Of a stretch of 64,000 nucleotides of DNA, positions 51,872 to 62,474 are shown in pieces. The DNA comes from Sphingomonas taxi (lineage in GTDB: Bacteria > Pseudomonadota > Alphaproteobacteria > Sphingomonadales > Sphingomonadaceae), in assembly GCF_000764535.1 (NCBI RefSeq), contig NZ_CP009571.1, positions 1 through 64,000 of the forward strand. The letters are read 5' to 3'. Each line of letters starts with the position of its first letter. Position 1 is the stretch's first letter. The position numbers and the translations under genes were made by a program. The notes under the pieces were generated by a model, which was not told the DNA's origin, did no database searches, and worked only from the letters and a program-made list of their open reading frames with translations.

Positions 51872-52512
51872 GGCCAGGATCGCGCCGAACTCACCGTGGA
51901 GCGTCGCGTTCATTTCGCCGCGTCGCTTCCCGGGAAGCAGGCTTACACGCGCAATCAGGCTGCGCAACGCGTCGGGGGGCGAGGCGGGGAGGCCGGTGGC
52001 GATCAAGCCGATGCAAACGAGCGTGATCGCGACGATCGTCCAGAACGCCGCCTGCCATCCCGCCGCCTCGGCGATCAGCGTCAGCGTCGGTACGCCCGCC
52101 ACCGGCGAGAGCATCAGCCCCGCCAGCACTTAGGATGACGCCCGGACGCGCCGATCAGGGGCGACCAGTTCGGCGCAGATCGTCAGGGCAACGCCGAGAT
52201 AGCCGGCGCTGGCCACCCCCTGGATGATCCGGCCGAGGGGCATCGCCGTATAGCCCTGTGCGGTCGCCGCTATCAGGCTGCCGCCGAGGAACAGGGCCGG
52301 CAGCCATGCCAGCCCGCGCTTGTGCGGAACCTTGCGGTGGCGCAGCAGCGCGGTGACCAACGGTCCGCCAACCGCCATGCCGACCGCTAGAGCGAGATCA
52401 GAAAACCGATCGCTCCGATCGAAACCCGGAATGCCCGCGCCAGCGTCGGCAGCATTCCAGCAACCATGAATTCCGAACTGGTCATCGCGAAGGTCGTTAT
52501 CGCCAGCACCAT
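51872..52512 (-). pseudogene. Decayed MFS transporter gene, N-terminal half
   Basis: Leftward remnant of a DHA1-type exporter. It begins at ATG 52512 (MVLAITTFAMTSSEFMVAGM). A one-base loss near 52388 shifts frame, the frame continues as LAVGMAVGGPLVTALLRH and GRIIQGVASAGYLGVALTICAELV, then an in-frame TAA at 52130 interrupts, and it resumes as VLAGLMLSPVAG up to about helix 6. The C-terminal half is missing; sequence beyond about 51900 runs into the terminator region. Confidence 0.75.
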
Positions 52513-52759
52513 ACAGCGGGTGGGATCGTGCGTAGTCCGGTCGGGTGGGTGGCGGTACTATCGACGTCGGACAAGCTTGTGGTCATCGCCTGCGTTTCGG
52601 ACCCACCGAGTTCGGCATGATTTCCCGGGGCGATCGGCACATCCTGGCTGCCCGATTTCGGCGCGATATAGCTCATCGGCGACGCCGCGCTATACCGGCC
52701 AGCGGTGAAATCCACACTCGATCGCCAGTGGTGGTCGATTGCGCAGCGCGACGCTTTCG

Positions 52760-52845
52760 ATGAGCCGCACCGGCACTTGCTACGATAGTGTCGCGATCAA
52801 GGGTTTCTTCCGTCGCCTGAAGGTCGAACTCGTCCATCAGTGTCT
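52760..52845 (+). pseudogene. IS3-family transposase fragment
   Basis: A 28-residue relic, SRTGTCYDSVAIKGFFRRLK then VELVHQ, matching the integrase-core motif SRxGxCYDNAxxESFFxxLKxELV of IS3-type OrfB. Nothing before or after matches. The Asn and Glu usually found are replaced, in line with decay. Confidence 0.7.
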
Positions 52846-52947
52846 ATGGCGAACCGGGGGAAGATCAATCCGGGTCCATTCTATGTACCGACCCCGATAC
52901 GCCGCCGCAAGCGGCAGCGAGTTCCCGCCGCAGGGCTTGCGATATGC

Positions 52948-53331
52948 TCAACGCCGGGCGAGCAGCAGGCCCAGGATCATTGCGCCTAGGAACGGGAGCA
53001 GTCGCCATGGCGCGAACGCCAGATCGACGAGCGCCGGACCGGGACAGATGCCGGCAAGGCCCCAGCCGATGCCGAAGATCGCCGCCCCCCCGATCAGTCG
53101 GAAATCCATCCGCGTGGCCGGTGCGCTTGCCGCGATGCCATGGCGACGTCCCGCCAGCGCGAACAGGGGCGCGGCGGTCGATACCGCCGCGGCCATCACG
53201 AAGGCGAGCCCGGGATCCCAGGCACCCGCCACATCGAGAAAGCCCAGAACACGCGCCGGGTCAGCCATGCCCGACAAAGCGAGGCCCAAGCCGAAAAGCA
53301 GTCCGAAGAGCGCCGCCGGCAACAATTTCAT
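52948..53331 (-). CDS. YeeE/YedE-family half-transporter, second copy
   Basis: A 127-residue membrane protein with four hydrophobic segments and the family loops [19 protein letters not shown] and [15 protein letters not shown], carrying the cysteine believed to pass thiosulfate or sulfur in YeeE-type transporters. It overlaps the preceding copy by four bases. The two short proteins together equal one full YeeE/YedE. Last gene of the encapsulin locus. Confidence 0.88.
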   Translation of the reverse strand: MKLLPAALFGLLFGLGLALSGMADPARVLGFLDVAGAWDPGLAFVMAAAVSTAAPLFALAGRRHGIAASAPATRMDFRLIGGAAIFGIGWGLAGICPGPALVDLAFAPWRLLPFLGAMILGLLLARR

Positions 53332-53747
53332 CGCATACCGCCATGCCGGATCAGCCAGACCGTCAGCGCGGCGGTCGCCATGAAGACCGGCACCGCCACC
53401 AGCGAGCGCGGCGACATCCGTGCCAGACCGCAGATGCCGTGGCCGCTGGTGCAGCCGTTCGCAAGGCCCGCGCCCGCCCCGACCAGCAGGCCGGCGAGCA
53501 ACGCCCTGGATAGCGACAGCGCAGCGAATGACGCGCTCGCCGCATCGGGGGCGTACCAGGCCAGCATCTCGCCTGCCGCGACCAGCCCGGCGACGAACGC
53601 CAGCCGCCAGCCCCGCCCGGGTCCGACGAGCGCGTGTCGGGCGATGCCGCTGATCCCGGCGATCTCACCTGACGCCAGCATGAAGCCGCCCGCGGCAAGG
53701 CCGATCAACACGCCACCCGCGATGGGATACAGAAGCGAATAAAACAT
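53328..53747 (-). CDS. YeeE/YedE-family half-transporter, first copy
   Basis: A 139-residue membrane protein with four to five helices. It has [20 protein letters not shown] and [22 protein letters not shown], the latter with the conserved Cys residues ([10 protein letters not shown]) of the sulfur-transport family. ATG at 53747 is 13 bases behind the FadL-like gene's end. Probably brings thiosulfate or reduced sulfur into the cell for the desulfurase-encapsulin system. Confidence 0.88.
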   Translation of the reverse strand: MFYSLLYPIAGGVLIGLAAGGFMLASGEIAGISGIARHALVGPGRGWRLAFVAGLVAAGEMLAWYAPDAASASFAALSLSRALLAGLLVGAGAGLANGCTSGHGICGLARMSPRSLVAVPVFMATAALTVWLIRHGGMR

Positions 53748-53760
53748 TGGCGTGCGATGC

Positions 53761-55050
53761 TCAGAACCGCTTGCCGAAGGACAGGCCCAGCGACGTTTCG
53801 GCAAGATCGATATCCGCCTCGCCACCGCCGAACGGGATCGGGATCGACCCGCTGCCCGCGACCCGGTTGCGCGGCGCGCGCATGACATAGCCGGTGACCT
53901 CGACTCCCGATCGCGACGTCCAGGTCGCACCAGCCGTGTAATGCGACTGCACGACCCCGGGCGCGAGGATGTTCAGCAAGGTCTGGGACGCCGGCACCGG
54001 ATTGCCGGAGCGCCCATAGCCCGCCCGCACCGTCCAGTGCGAATCAATCGTATAGCCGATCCCCGCCTTGTAGACGGTGATGTCGCGCCAGCCGAACCCC
54101 GGACCATCGTCGCTGCTGAACGGATTGCCCGCAAACAGCCGCGACAGCGGGTTGCCGACCGCGGCGACGCCGGCATAATCGATCCGCTTCACGTCGCCCG
54201 ACAACGTCAGCGCCCGGATGGGCCGTATCGACAGCCCGGCGCCGTAAGAAGCCGGAACGTCGAAGCGGCCATGCCCGGGAAACAGGCCGGCATAATCGTC
54301 GAAGCGGCGCGAGCGCAGCTTCGACTGGTAGAAGGCGCCGAGCGTGACCCGGCTGCCAAAATGCCCCAGCCAGCCCAACCGGACTCCGGTCGCCACCGCC
54401 CAATTGGCGCCCTTGTCGGTAAACCGTGCAGGATCGAGCGACTGTGCGGCAAACGGCTGCAACCCCGTCGCGCTGAAGATCTGCACCCCCAGCAGCGGCG
54501 ACACCCCGATGCTCTGGCCGGGCAGTGCTTTCACCGCGAGCGTCGGCGCGACCAGCATCTGTTTCAGATCGACCCCCGCTGCCCCCTTCGCGCCGAAGCT
54601 GGCGAAGGGATTGCGCGCATAGGTCGTGTTCATGCCGCCGCCGCCATACAGAGCAATACCGATGGCGACCTTTTCCGACAGCTGACGGACATAGCCGACC
54701 TCGGGCAGCACGAACGGATTGGCACCGTTCCCGCTAAAATTTCCGTCCGCCCCCGCGCCGTTGCCGCGGATCGTCGCACCACGATCGGGAATGAACAGCT
54801 CGATCCCGCCATCCAGGCGATCACCCAGCTCGGTCGCAGCGGCAGGATTGGCGGCGATCGACAGTGCGTCTTGCGGCAGTGCGATCGCGACGCCCGCTTC
54901 GCCCTTTGCCTTGGTGCCTACGCCGCTCAGGAAGTAACCGTCGGTCGCCTGCGCCGCCCCGCCGTGGCCCAGCACGCCAAGCGCAATAGCGAACTTCGCG
55001 GCTATCGTACCGCCGCGCCTCGAAAACCTGGACATCACGATCGCCGTCAT
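53761..55050 (-). CDS. FadL/OmpP1-type outer-membrane transporter
   Basis: A 429-residue protein with a signal peptide (cleavage near [13 protein letters not shown]) and the FadL start [34 protein letters not shown]. Many amphipathic strands follow, ending in Phe (LGLSFGKRF), as outer-membrane barrels do. FadL proteins pass hydrophobic molecules. Its place between serine acetyltransferase and YeeE genes suggests a sulfur-containing hydrophobic substrate, or elemental/organic sulfur; that is inference. Confidence 0.9.
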   Translation of the reverse strand: MTAIVMSRFSRRGGTIAAKFAIALGVLGHGGAAQATDGYFLSGVGTKAKGEAGVAIALPQDALSIAANPAAATELGDRLDGGIELFIPDRGATIRGNGAGADGNFSGNGANPFVLPEVGYVRQLSEKVAIGIALYGGGGMNTTYARNPFASFGAKGAAGVDLKQMLVAPTLAVKALPGQSIGVSPLLGVQIFSATGLQPFAAQSLDPARFTDKGANWAVATGVRLGWLGHFGSRVTLGAFYQSKLRSRRFDDYAGLFPGHGRFDVPASYGAGLSIRPIRALTLSGDVKRIDYAGVAAVGNPLSRLFAGNPFSSDDGPGFGWRDITVYKAGIGYTIDSHWTVRAGYGRSGNPVPASQTLLNILAPGVVQSHYTAGATWTSRSGVEVTGYVMRAPRNRVAGSGSIPIPFGGGEADIDLAETSLGLSFGKRF

Positions 55051-55143
55051 CCCTGTCGTCGTATACCTTATATGAATATGACAGGAACGCGCTGCGCTAC
55101 ACGCCAGCTTAATTTGCCGCGACCAAACGCAAACTTGTCGCGA

Positions 55144-56145
<1,002 letters not shown>

Positions 56146-56271
56146 CGTCCGCAACGACCGGCGCGCTCGCGTTGCGCTCTTCTTATGGCGGACTGGCGCC
56201 CGCGCGGCGAACGGCCAGCGCGGGCGTCCATGACGTGCGACCGCGCCGCACCGATCGCGGCGTTCACCGCG

Positions 56272-58062
56272 TCAAAGCGCCTTGAGCACGCGAACGAGCG
56301 CATCGACATCCTCGATCGTGTTGTAGACGCCGAACGAGGGGCGCACCGTCGCCTCCACGCCCATCCGCCGCAGGATCGGCTGCGCGCAATGATGCCCGGC
56401 GCGCACGGCGATTCCCTCCCGGCTCAGGGCGCGGCCGACATGGGGAACGTCATGCCCGTCGACCACGAACGAGATCACGCCGGCACGTTGGGCTGGCTCG
56501 CCGATGATCCTCACGCCCGGCTGGGCGCGCAACTGATGCTCGGCATAAGCGATCAACATATGCTCATGCGCGCAGATCGCCTCGCGGCCGAGTGCGAGGA
56601 CATAGTCGAGCGCCGTGGCCAGGCCGGCCGCGTCGGCGATGTTGCCGGTCCCCGCCTCGAACCGCATCGGCGCGCCATGGTAGCGGATATGTTCGAAGGT
56701 GACGTCCTCGATCATATTGCCGCCGCCCTGCCACGGCGGCATCGCATCCAGCAGTTCCTTGCGCCCGTACAGCGCACCGATGCCGGTCGGACCATAGATT
56801 TTATGCCCCGAGAGTGCCAGAAAGTCGGGGTTCAGCGCCTTCACGTCGACCGGCATGTGCGAGACGCTCTGCGCGCCGTCCAGCAGCACCAGCGCACCGG
56901 CGGCATGGGCCAATTCAGTCATAATCTTCGCCGGCGTCACCGTACCCAGCGCATTCGACACCTGGGTGAAGGCGACGAGCTTGACGTCGCCGTCGAGCAG
57001 GCGGGCATAATCCTCGACGATGATGTCGCCGCGGTCGTCGACCGGCGCGACGCGGATCGAAAAGCCCAGTTCCTCTGCCAATCGCACCCAGGGGACGATA
57101 TTGGCATGGTGTTCCAGTCGCGACAGGATGATCGCGTCCCCACGGCGCAGGTTCTGGCGACCCCAGGTCTGCGCGACGAGGTTGATCGCCTCGGTGGTGC
57201 CGCGCGTGAAGACGATCGTGTCGGGCGACGGCGCGCCCAGGAACCGGGCTACGGTGGCGCGGGCATCTTCATAGGCGTCGGTCGCCCGGGCCGCCAGTTC
57301 GTGCGCCGCACGATGGATGTTCGAATTCTCGTGCGCGTAGAACCAGGCGATCCGGTCGATGACCGCCTTCGGCTTCTGGGTGGTGGCGCCATTGTCGAGC
57401 CAGACGAGCGGCTTGCCGCCGACCCGTTCGCGAAGGATGGGAAAGTCTTCGCGAATGCGCTTTGCGTCGTAGAAGCCCCCCGCCGGTGCGGCGTCCGGGT
57501 TGGACGCTGCGGCCGGCAGCGGTTCGAATGCCGGCTGCGCGACCGGTGCGGGCGCCGCCGAGTCCGCGCGGAGGAAATAGAATTCGTCGCCGCCCTGGAT
57601 CGTCGCCGCGGAATATCCGTGGCCGCCCGTCAGCGACGGATTCGCAGCCAAGGCAAGCGGCACGTCCGCCGGATCCAGCCCGCCCGCCACGCCATGCTGA
57701 TCGGCGAACGACAGGCTGCCATAATCCGGTGCTCCGACGCGGCCGAACCCGCCCAGCGCAGGCGGAGTAGACAGGAGCGGCGCGTCCATGGTCGGCGCGC
57801 GCGCATAGGTCGGCAATGCCTGATCCAGGTCACGAACGTCCGCGCCGCCGAGCGCGGCGGGCGGAACGGCGACGGGTTGCGGCCCGACGCCGTCGGTAGC
57901 GGCGTCGGGCCACCCTGCGCCACCGGGCGCGCCGACCGCCGCAGTCTGCCCGGGCAGCGCGGAGAACAGCGCGCTGGCGATCCGGGCGAGCAGCCGCTCG
58001 TCCTCGCCAGCCGAAGGCACGGACACCGACGCGTCGGGCCGATCAGTTGTACTGATATTCAT
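56272..58062 (-). CDS. Encapsulin cargo: SufS-like cysteine desulfurase with disordered N-terminal loading domain
   Basis: A 596-residue protein. Residues 1 to about 200 are Ala/Pro/Gly-rich and disordered, with short conserved-looking islands (RDLDQALPTYARAP, GGLDPADVPLALAANPSLTG). This matches the known cargo-loading domain of family 2A encapsulin cysteine desulfurases. The catalytic part follows (FYDAKRIREDFPILRE): PLP lysine in ALSGHKIYGPTG, catalytic Cys in RAGHHCAQP. It removes sulfur from cysteine to form persulfide inside the shell. The start overlaps the shell gene's end by about 20 bases. Confidence 0.94.
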   Translation of the reverse strand: MNISTTDRPDASVSVPSAGEDERLLARIASALFSALPGQTAAVGAPGGAGWPDAATDGVGPQPVAVPPAALGGADVRDLDQALPTYARAPTMDAPLLSTPPALGGFGRVGAPDYGSLSFADQHGVAGGLDPADVPLALAANPSLTGGHGYSAATIQGGDEFYFLRADSAAPAPVAQPAFEPLPAAASNPDAAPAGGFYDAKRIREDFPILRERVGGKPLVWLDNGATTQKPKAVIDRIAWFYAHENSNIHRAAHELAARATDAYEDARATVARFLGAPSPDTIVFTRGTTEAINLVAQTWGRQNLRRGDAIILSRLEHHANIVPWVRLAEELGFSIRVAPVDDRGDIIVEDYARLLDGDVKLVAFTQVSNALGTVTPAKIMTELAHAAGALVLLDGAQSVSHMPVDVKALNPDFLALSGHKIYGPTGIGALYGRKELLDAMPPWQGGGNMIEDVTFEHIRYHGAPMRFEAGTGNIADAAGLATALDYVLALGREAICAHEHMLIAYAEHQLRAQPGVRIIGEPAQRAGVISFVVDGHDVPHVGRALSREGIAVRAGHHCAQPILRRMGVEATVRPSFGVYNTIEDVDALVRVLKAL

Positions 58063-58966
58063 GGTAAAGTCCCACATCCACGTCGTCCAGCACGGCGACC
58101 GCGTCGTCGGTGAGGACGGCCAGCGAGCAATAGAGCGAGATCAGGTAGGACGAGATCGCCTTGCTGTTGATCCCCATGAAGCGCACCGAAAGGCCGATGC
58201 TTTGTTCGCCGGGCAGGTTCGGCTGATAGAGGCCGATCACGCCCTGCTTGGCCTGGCCGGTGCGGAGCAGCAGGATCTTGGTCTTGCCGCCTTCGATGCG
58301 GATCTTGTCCGACGGGACGAGCGGGATACCGCGCCACGTCAGAAACGGCGATCCGAAGATGTTGACCGTGGGCGGCGGCACGCCACGACGGGTGCATTCA
58401 CGCCCGAAGGCTGCGATGGCAAGCGGATGCGCCAGGAAGAAGGCCGGTTGCTTCCACACGCGCGCCAGTATCTCGTCCAGATCGTCCGGCGTCGGGCGGC
58501 CGTTGCGCGTCTTCAGCCGGTTGGCTGAATTGGTGTTGGCGATCAGGCCGTATTCCGGATTGTTAATCAGCTCCGATTCCTGACGTTCCTTGATCGTTTC
58601 GATCGTCAGACGCAATTGTTCCGCGGTCTGGTGATAAGGAGCGCTGTAGAGATCAGCGACGCGCGTATGGACCTCGACCACCGAGTTGACCGCACTCAAC
58701 AGGATCTCGCGCGGATTTTCATCATAATCCACGAACGTCTTGGGCAGTATCCGCTCATCCCGTGCCGAACACTCGACCTCGATCGCGCTTTCTTCCTTAA
58801 CCTTGTTCAGGCGGAAGATGCCCGCCTCGACCGGCACCCATTCGAGGAAGTGAACCAGCCAGCGTGGGGAGATCGTGGAAAGCTGCGCGGTCGTTTTGGT
58901 CGCATTGGCCAATTGCCGCGCCGCCACGTCCCCGAGCGCGGTAGGTAGAGAAACTTCCCCGGCCAT
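58043..58966 (-). CDS. Family 2A encapsulin shell protein (SrpI-like)
   Basis: About 307 residues with the HK97-type fold of family 2A encapsulins. Recognisable parts are LPTALGDVAARQLANATKT, PRWLVHFLEWVPVEAGIFRLN, ELINNPEYGLIANT and TWRGIPLVPSDKI...GVIGLYQPNLPGEQSIGLSVRFMGI. The family self-assembles into a T=1 nanocompartment, and SrpI is induced by sulfur starvation in cyanobacteria. ATG at 58966 has GGAG 6 bases upstream; 58978 is an alternative. First gene of the locus, preceded by unusually AT-rich DNA. Confidence 0.96.
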   Translation of the reverse strand: MAGEVSLPTALGDVAARQLANATKTTAQLSTISPRWLVHFLEWVPVEAGIFRLNKVKEESAIEVECSARDERILPKTFVDYDENPREILLSAVNSVVEVHTRVADLYSAPYHQTAEQLRLTIETIKERQESELINNPEYGLIANTNSANRLKTRNGRPTPDDLDEILARVWKQPAFFLAHPLAIAAFGRECTRRGVPPPTVNIFGSPFLTWRGIPLVPSDKIRIEGGKTKILLLRTGQAKQGVIGLYQPNLPGEQSIGLSVRFMGINSKAISSYLISLYCSLAVLTDDAVAVLDDVDVGLYHEYQYN

Positions 58967-59220
58967 CAAAGACTCCATTTTATATATTCTATCATAAACA
59001 AGCAGTTACCATATGGGAAACTGACTTGCTTTGATATATTGGCGGATACTTCATGAGTCGAGCATCTGTCAATTGAAGTATGTAAGTGTTCATCGGATTG
59101 AGTAGTTTAATTTTTCTCGATGTAATAGTTGCGCAATTACAGAATGTTGCCGGACGGGCAATGTCATCGCTATCCTCGACGGTCCGGCCCGCCATCCGAG
59201 CCATGTGACGTGACGGTTAC
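58967..59220 (-). promoter_or_regulatory. AT-rich promoter region of the encapsulin locus
   Basis: About 250 bases, far richer in A/T than the GC-rich surroundings, with several TATA-like stretches (TATATATTCTATCATA near 58980-58995; AATTTTTCTC near 59110). The only gene it can serve is the leftward shell gene. No single -35/-10 pair stands out. The composition suggests recent acquisition or a special regulator. Confidence 0.5.
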
Positions 59221-59249
59221 TTTTACACGATAAAGGCGACGGGGGCGCT

Positions 59250-59474
59250 TTGAAGCGGCGATAGGTGCTTCCTTGGCCAGCACTGCTTTGGCAGAAGGAT
59301 AGGTTTCGGGATCGCAAGAGCATCCAGCCCATGGCGGCGCGGGCCGACGGCTTGAACTATGGCCGGCTGCACCATTTCATCGGCGCGGCTCTCTGGGATC
59401 GTGCGCCGCTGGAGGCGATCTTGTGGCGGCAGGCGGACGCATTGGTCTGTCGGCATCGTTCCGGCGGGCCCTGA
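59250..59474 (+). pseudogene. IS701-like transposase fragment
   Basis: A frame reading DRKSIQPMAARADGLNYGRL then HHFIGAALWDRAPLEAILWRQADALV, typical of the N-terminal domain of IS701-type DDE transposases (RKSVEPMA...LHHFI...W). It stops soon after and the catalytic domain is absent. Confidence 0.7.
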
Positions 59475-59605
59475 GCGCGCGGGGGTTATGCTGGGCGGTC
59501 GGCATTCCACGGCATCAGAAGGTCTATCCGGTTGACATGCGATTGATCTTCCCGATGGCGGGGCATGGCAGACCGCGTGTCTGCCATGTGTCCGACGTCA
59601 CATCC

Positions 59606-59804
59606 CGGGGACTGTCAGGAATTTTGTGCGGGCGGCCATAGGGTGGAATGGGAAGGACCATCGAAATGGCAATCGACAAGGACGTACTGGACCAGCTTCT
59701 GGCTGGTCGTGATCCGCAAGAGTTGTTCGCCAAGGACGGTCTGCTCGACGAGCTGAAGAAGGCGCTGTCGGAGCGGATGCTGTCAGCGGAGCTCGACGAT
59801 CATC
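59606..59804 (+). mobile_element. IS256-family copy A, 5' end only
   Basis: Terminal-repeat sequence GGACTGTCAGGAATTTTGTG (starting about 59608) followed by ATG 59666 and MAIDKDVLDQLLAGRDPQEL then FAKDGLLDELKKALSERM. The frame is cut at AELDDH by the left end of an IS66-type element at 59805. An intact N-terminus of the same family lies at 61.8-62.0 kb on the other strand. Confidence 0.75.
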
Positions 59805-59889
59805 GTAAGCGTCCGGTCTTCTCCGCCTTGCTGACGAGGTGATGCGCAAGCCACAGGTGCGGCACTGTGGCAGACACCGGTGCGGCATC

Positions 59890-60240
59890 ATGGCAACGCG
59901 AATTATCGAGATGGATGGGCCTGAGCCGCGACGACGGTTCAGCGACGATGACAAGGCGCGGATCGTGTCGGAGGCGATGATGCCGGGGGCAAGCGTGCTG
60001 GACGTGGCGCGGCGACACCGGGTGTGCACGTCGCTGGTGTACCGCTGGCGACGCACGCTGCTGCGCGACGGGGTCGCGAGCGAAGCATTGCCCTTGCCGG
60101 GCGCGGCGTTCGTGCCGGTCGAAGTGGCGAACGTACCTATGGCGCCGCAGCCGGAACCGCTCGGACCGGGTGTGGTGGAAGTGGTCGGCCCGGCCGGGCA
60201 GCGCATCCACTGGCCCCTCCCATCGACGCGCGGGTGCTGA
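59890..60240 (+). CDS. tnpA: IS66 TnpA-like protein
   Basis: A 116-residue accessory protein with a helix-turn-helix: RRRFSDDDKARIVSEAMMPG then ASVLDVARRHRVCTSLVYRW, the standard IS66 OrfA start. The C-terminus looks cut short compared with usual (about 130-150 residues) and ends in PLPSTRGC, probably after a frameshift. ATG at 59890. Confidence 0.75.
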   Translation: MATRIIEMDGPEPRRRFSDDDKARIVSEAMMPGASVLDVARRHRVCTSLVYRWRRTLLRDGVASEALPLPGAAFVPVEVANVPMAPQPEPLGPGVVEVVGPAGQRIHWPLPSTRGC

Positions 60241-60262
60241 AGGCCGTGCTGGCCGGTTTTGC

Positions 60263-60610
60263 TTGATCGGGCCGCCGAGCGGCGTCCGGGTGTATCTGGC
60301 GGCCGGGGTCACGGACATGCGCAAGGGGTTCGACGGGCTGGCCGCGCTGGTGCAGTAGCGGCTGCGCCAGGATCCGTTTGGTGGTGCGGTGTACGCCTTC
60401 CGGGGCAGGCGCGGTGATCTGGCCAAGCTGCTGTGGTGGGACGGCCAGAGTCTGGTGCTCCATGCCAAGCGCCTGGAGCGGGGCCGGTTCCTCTGGCCGG
60501 CGACCGCGGACGGTGTCGCGGTACTGACCCCGGCGCAGTTGTCGATGCTGCTCGAAGGGGTGGACTGGCGGCATCCGATCCGGTCCTCGCAACCGGTACT
60601 GGCCTGGTAA
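60263..60610 (+). pseudogene. tnpB: IS66 tnpB with in-frame TAG
   Basis: The full OrfB sequence is readable (GPPSGVRVYLAAGVTDMRKG then FDGLAALVQ, stop, RLRQDPFGGAVYAFRGRRGD, LAKLLWWDGQSLVLHAKRLE). A single TAG at 60356-60358 interrupts it where a sense codon is expected. The frame continues unbroken to TAA at 60608. Confidence 0.8.
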
Positions 60611-60719
60611 AAAGCACGCTTTCCTGCGGCTTTCACGTGTATCGGCACGATTGTTACGGTATAAGTGGGCTTGTCGCCGGGACTGTCAGGAATTTTGTGC
60701 GGGAGGCCGGTTATCGTCG

Positions 60720-62022
60720 TCAGATGACGAAGCGCTCTTCGAAGATCACGGCGAACTGGCTTTTGGCCTCACCCCATTCGCGCGGTGGACGTTTCCATTC
60801 ATCCGCCGCGTGATGGAGCACGAGATATAACAGTTTCATCGCGGCATCGTCACCGGGGAAATGGCCGCGGGTACGGACGGCACGGCGAACCTTCAAATTC
60901 AGGGCCTCGATGGCGTTCGTAGTGTAGATGATCGGCGAACGCCCTCGGGAAATGCGAAGAACGGGATAACCTGGTCCCAGTGCCGCCGCCAGCTCATGGC
61001 GATGGCCGGGTGTTTGTGGCCCCAAGGGCCTTCCTCGAACGCCTCCAGCGCCGCCATGCCGGCTTCCGGCGTCTCGGCCCGGTAGACGCCGCGCAGCCCC
61101 TGGGCGATGAACTTGTGCTGCTTCCAGGACGCAAAGCTCATGCTGTTGCGGATCAGATGGACGATGCAGGTCTGGACGACGGTTTCGGGGGAGACGGCGT
61201 TGATCGCCTCGGAGAACCCCTTCAGGCTGTCCACGACGGCGATCAGGATGTCGGCGACGCCGCGGTTCTTGAGCTCGTTCATGACTCTCAGCCAGAATTT
61301 GGCACCCTCGGTCTGTTCGATCCAGATGCCGAGCACCTCTTTCGTGCCGTCTTGTTTCGTGCAGTCTGGCTGAATGCCCAGCGCGATGTACACCGCCTTG
61401 TTCCGGACGAACCCTTCGTCCCGGGTCTTCACCCGGATCGCGTCGAAGAACACCAGCGGATAGCAGGTGTCGAGCGGCTGGCCCTGCCATTCGGCAACCG
61501 CCTCCAGCACCGCATCAGTAACGCTGGAGATCAGGTCGGGCGAGACATCGATCCCGTACAGTTCCTCAAGATGTCCCCGGATCTCGCGCACCGTCATGCC
61601 ACGTGCGTACAGCGAGACGGCGTGCCGGGGCATGATCCCCCGGATCATGCCCTGTCCGGCGCGCTGTCGTCGAAGTCGGGGAGACGGCGTTGGTACTTGG
61701 CGATGAGCTTGGGGTCGAACGTCCCCGCCCGGTCGCGCGGCACGTCCAGCGTCACCTTCGACGTGCCTGTCAGCATCGTCTTTCTCGACGGTTCGTTGCG
61801 CCGGTTGATGCTGCCCGCGGCGCCTTCGTTTTCCAGATGATCGTCGAACTCCGCTGACAGCATCCGCTCCGGCAGCGCCTTCTTCAGCTCGTCGAGCAGA
61901 CCGTCCTTGGCGAACAACTCCTGCGGATCACGACCAGCCAGAAGCTGGTCCAGTTCGTCCTTGTCGATTGCCACTTCCGGTGACCAAGGCCGTCCGCCTG
62001 TTTTCCACCTTCGGTCATTCAT
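60720..62022 (-). pseudogene. IS256-family transposase, copy B, frameshifted
   Basis: Leftward transposase of about 430 codons in three pieces. N-terminal part 62022-61660 (VAIDKDELDQLLAGRDPQEL...YQRRLPDFDD), middle part to about 60935 (SLYARGMTVREIRGHLEELY, the DDE region VFFDAIRVK, VVDSLKGFSEAI), and C-terminal part (IIYTTNAIEALNLKVRRAVR). The first break is an extra segment of about 40 bp holding the palindrome GGGCATGATCC/GGATCATGCCC (61628-61652). The second is a single-base loss near 60935. One terminal repeat is at about 60680-60703; the other was not found. Confidence 0.85.
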
Positions 62023-62108
62023 TCAGGACCAAGGGAAGGGTGATGCCGGAAATACTCCTTCCTGTCTGCCAGCACAGGCCTGTCCCGAAAACGATCGGGA
62101 AACGGGAA

Positions 62109-62378
62109 TCATCCTTTGACGGCGACAGGCTCGATCAGGTCCCAGCGGTGGGCATAGAGGTCTTCGAAGACGGCAACGATGCCATAAGGATCTGGCCGAG
62201 GTTCCTCGACGAAGCGGATACCCCGTTGCGTGTAGGCAAGGTGGTCACGGGCAAAATCATCTGTTTCGAGAAATAGGAACACGCGACCACCACTTTGATT
62301 GCCGATCACCTTGCACTGCCGGTCACCGACAGCCTGCACCGGTGGCAATGGAGCCGCCGCGGCGTGCGGCGCGACCAC
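62109..62378 (-). pseudogene. VOC/glyoxalase-family gene, C-terminal fragment
   Basis: About 90 residues with the second half of a VOC domain: QPVGD-like PVQAVGDRQCKVIGNQSGGR, VFLFLETDDFARDHLAYTQR and FVEEPRPDPYGIVAVFEDLY. The N-terminal beta-alpha module, with one metal ligand, is missing. Sequence before FRWAVVAPH does not continue the family. The nearby IS256 remnant may have caused the loss. Confidence 0.65.
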
Positions 62379-62474
62379 GGCCCATCTGAAATGGTGAAAC
62401 GGGAATAACGAAGATGATGCTGGTCATTGTATGCACGAACCTGAACCGCATCGTTCGTTACTGAAGGCTCGTCC

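Larger units (their letters stand above)
59805..60610 (+). mobile_element. Truncated IS66-family element inserted in IS256 copy A
   Basis: Begins with GTAAGCGTCCGGTCTTCTCC (59805), typical of IS66 ends as I recall them. It carries tnpA and a tnpB with an internal stop, but no tnpC transposase and no right end. It interrupts the IS256 reading frame. Confidence 0.7.

Noticed and set aside
52497..52715. Short frames between the MFS relic and the IS3 relic as genes
   Set aside because: They overlap each other on both strands, lack start signals and match nothing I know.
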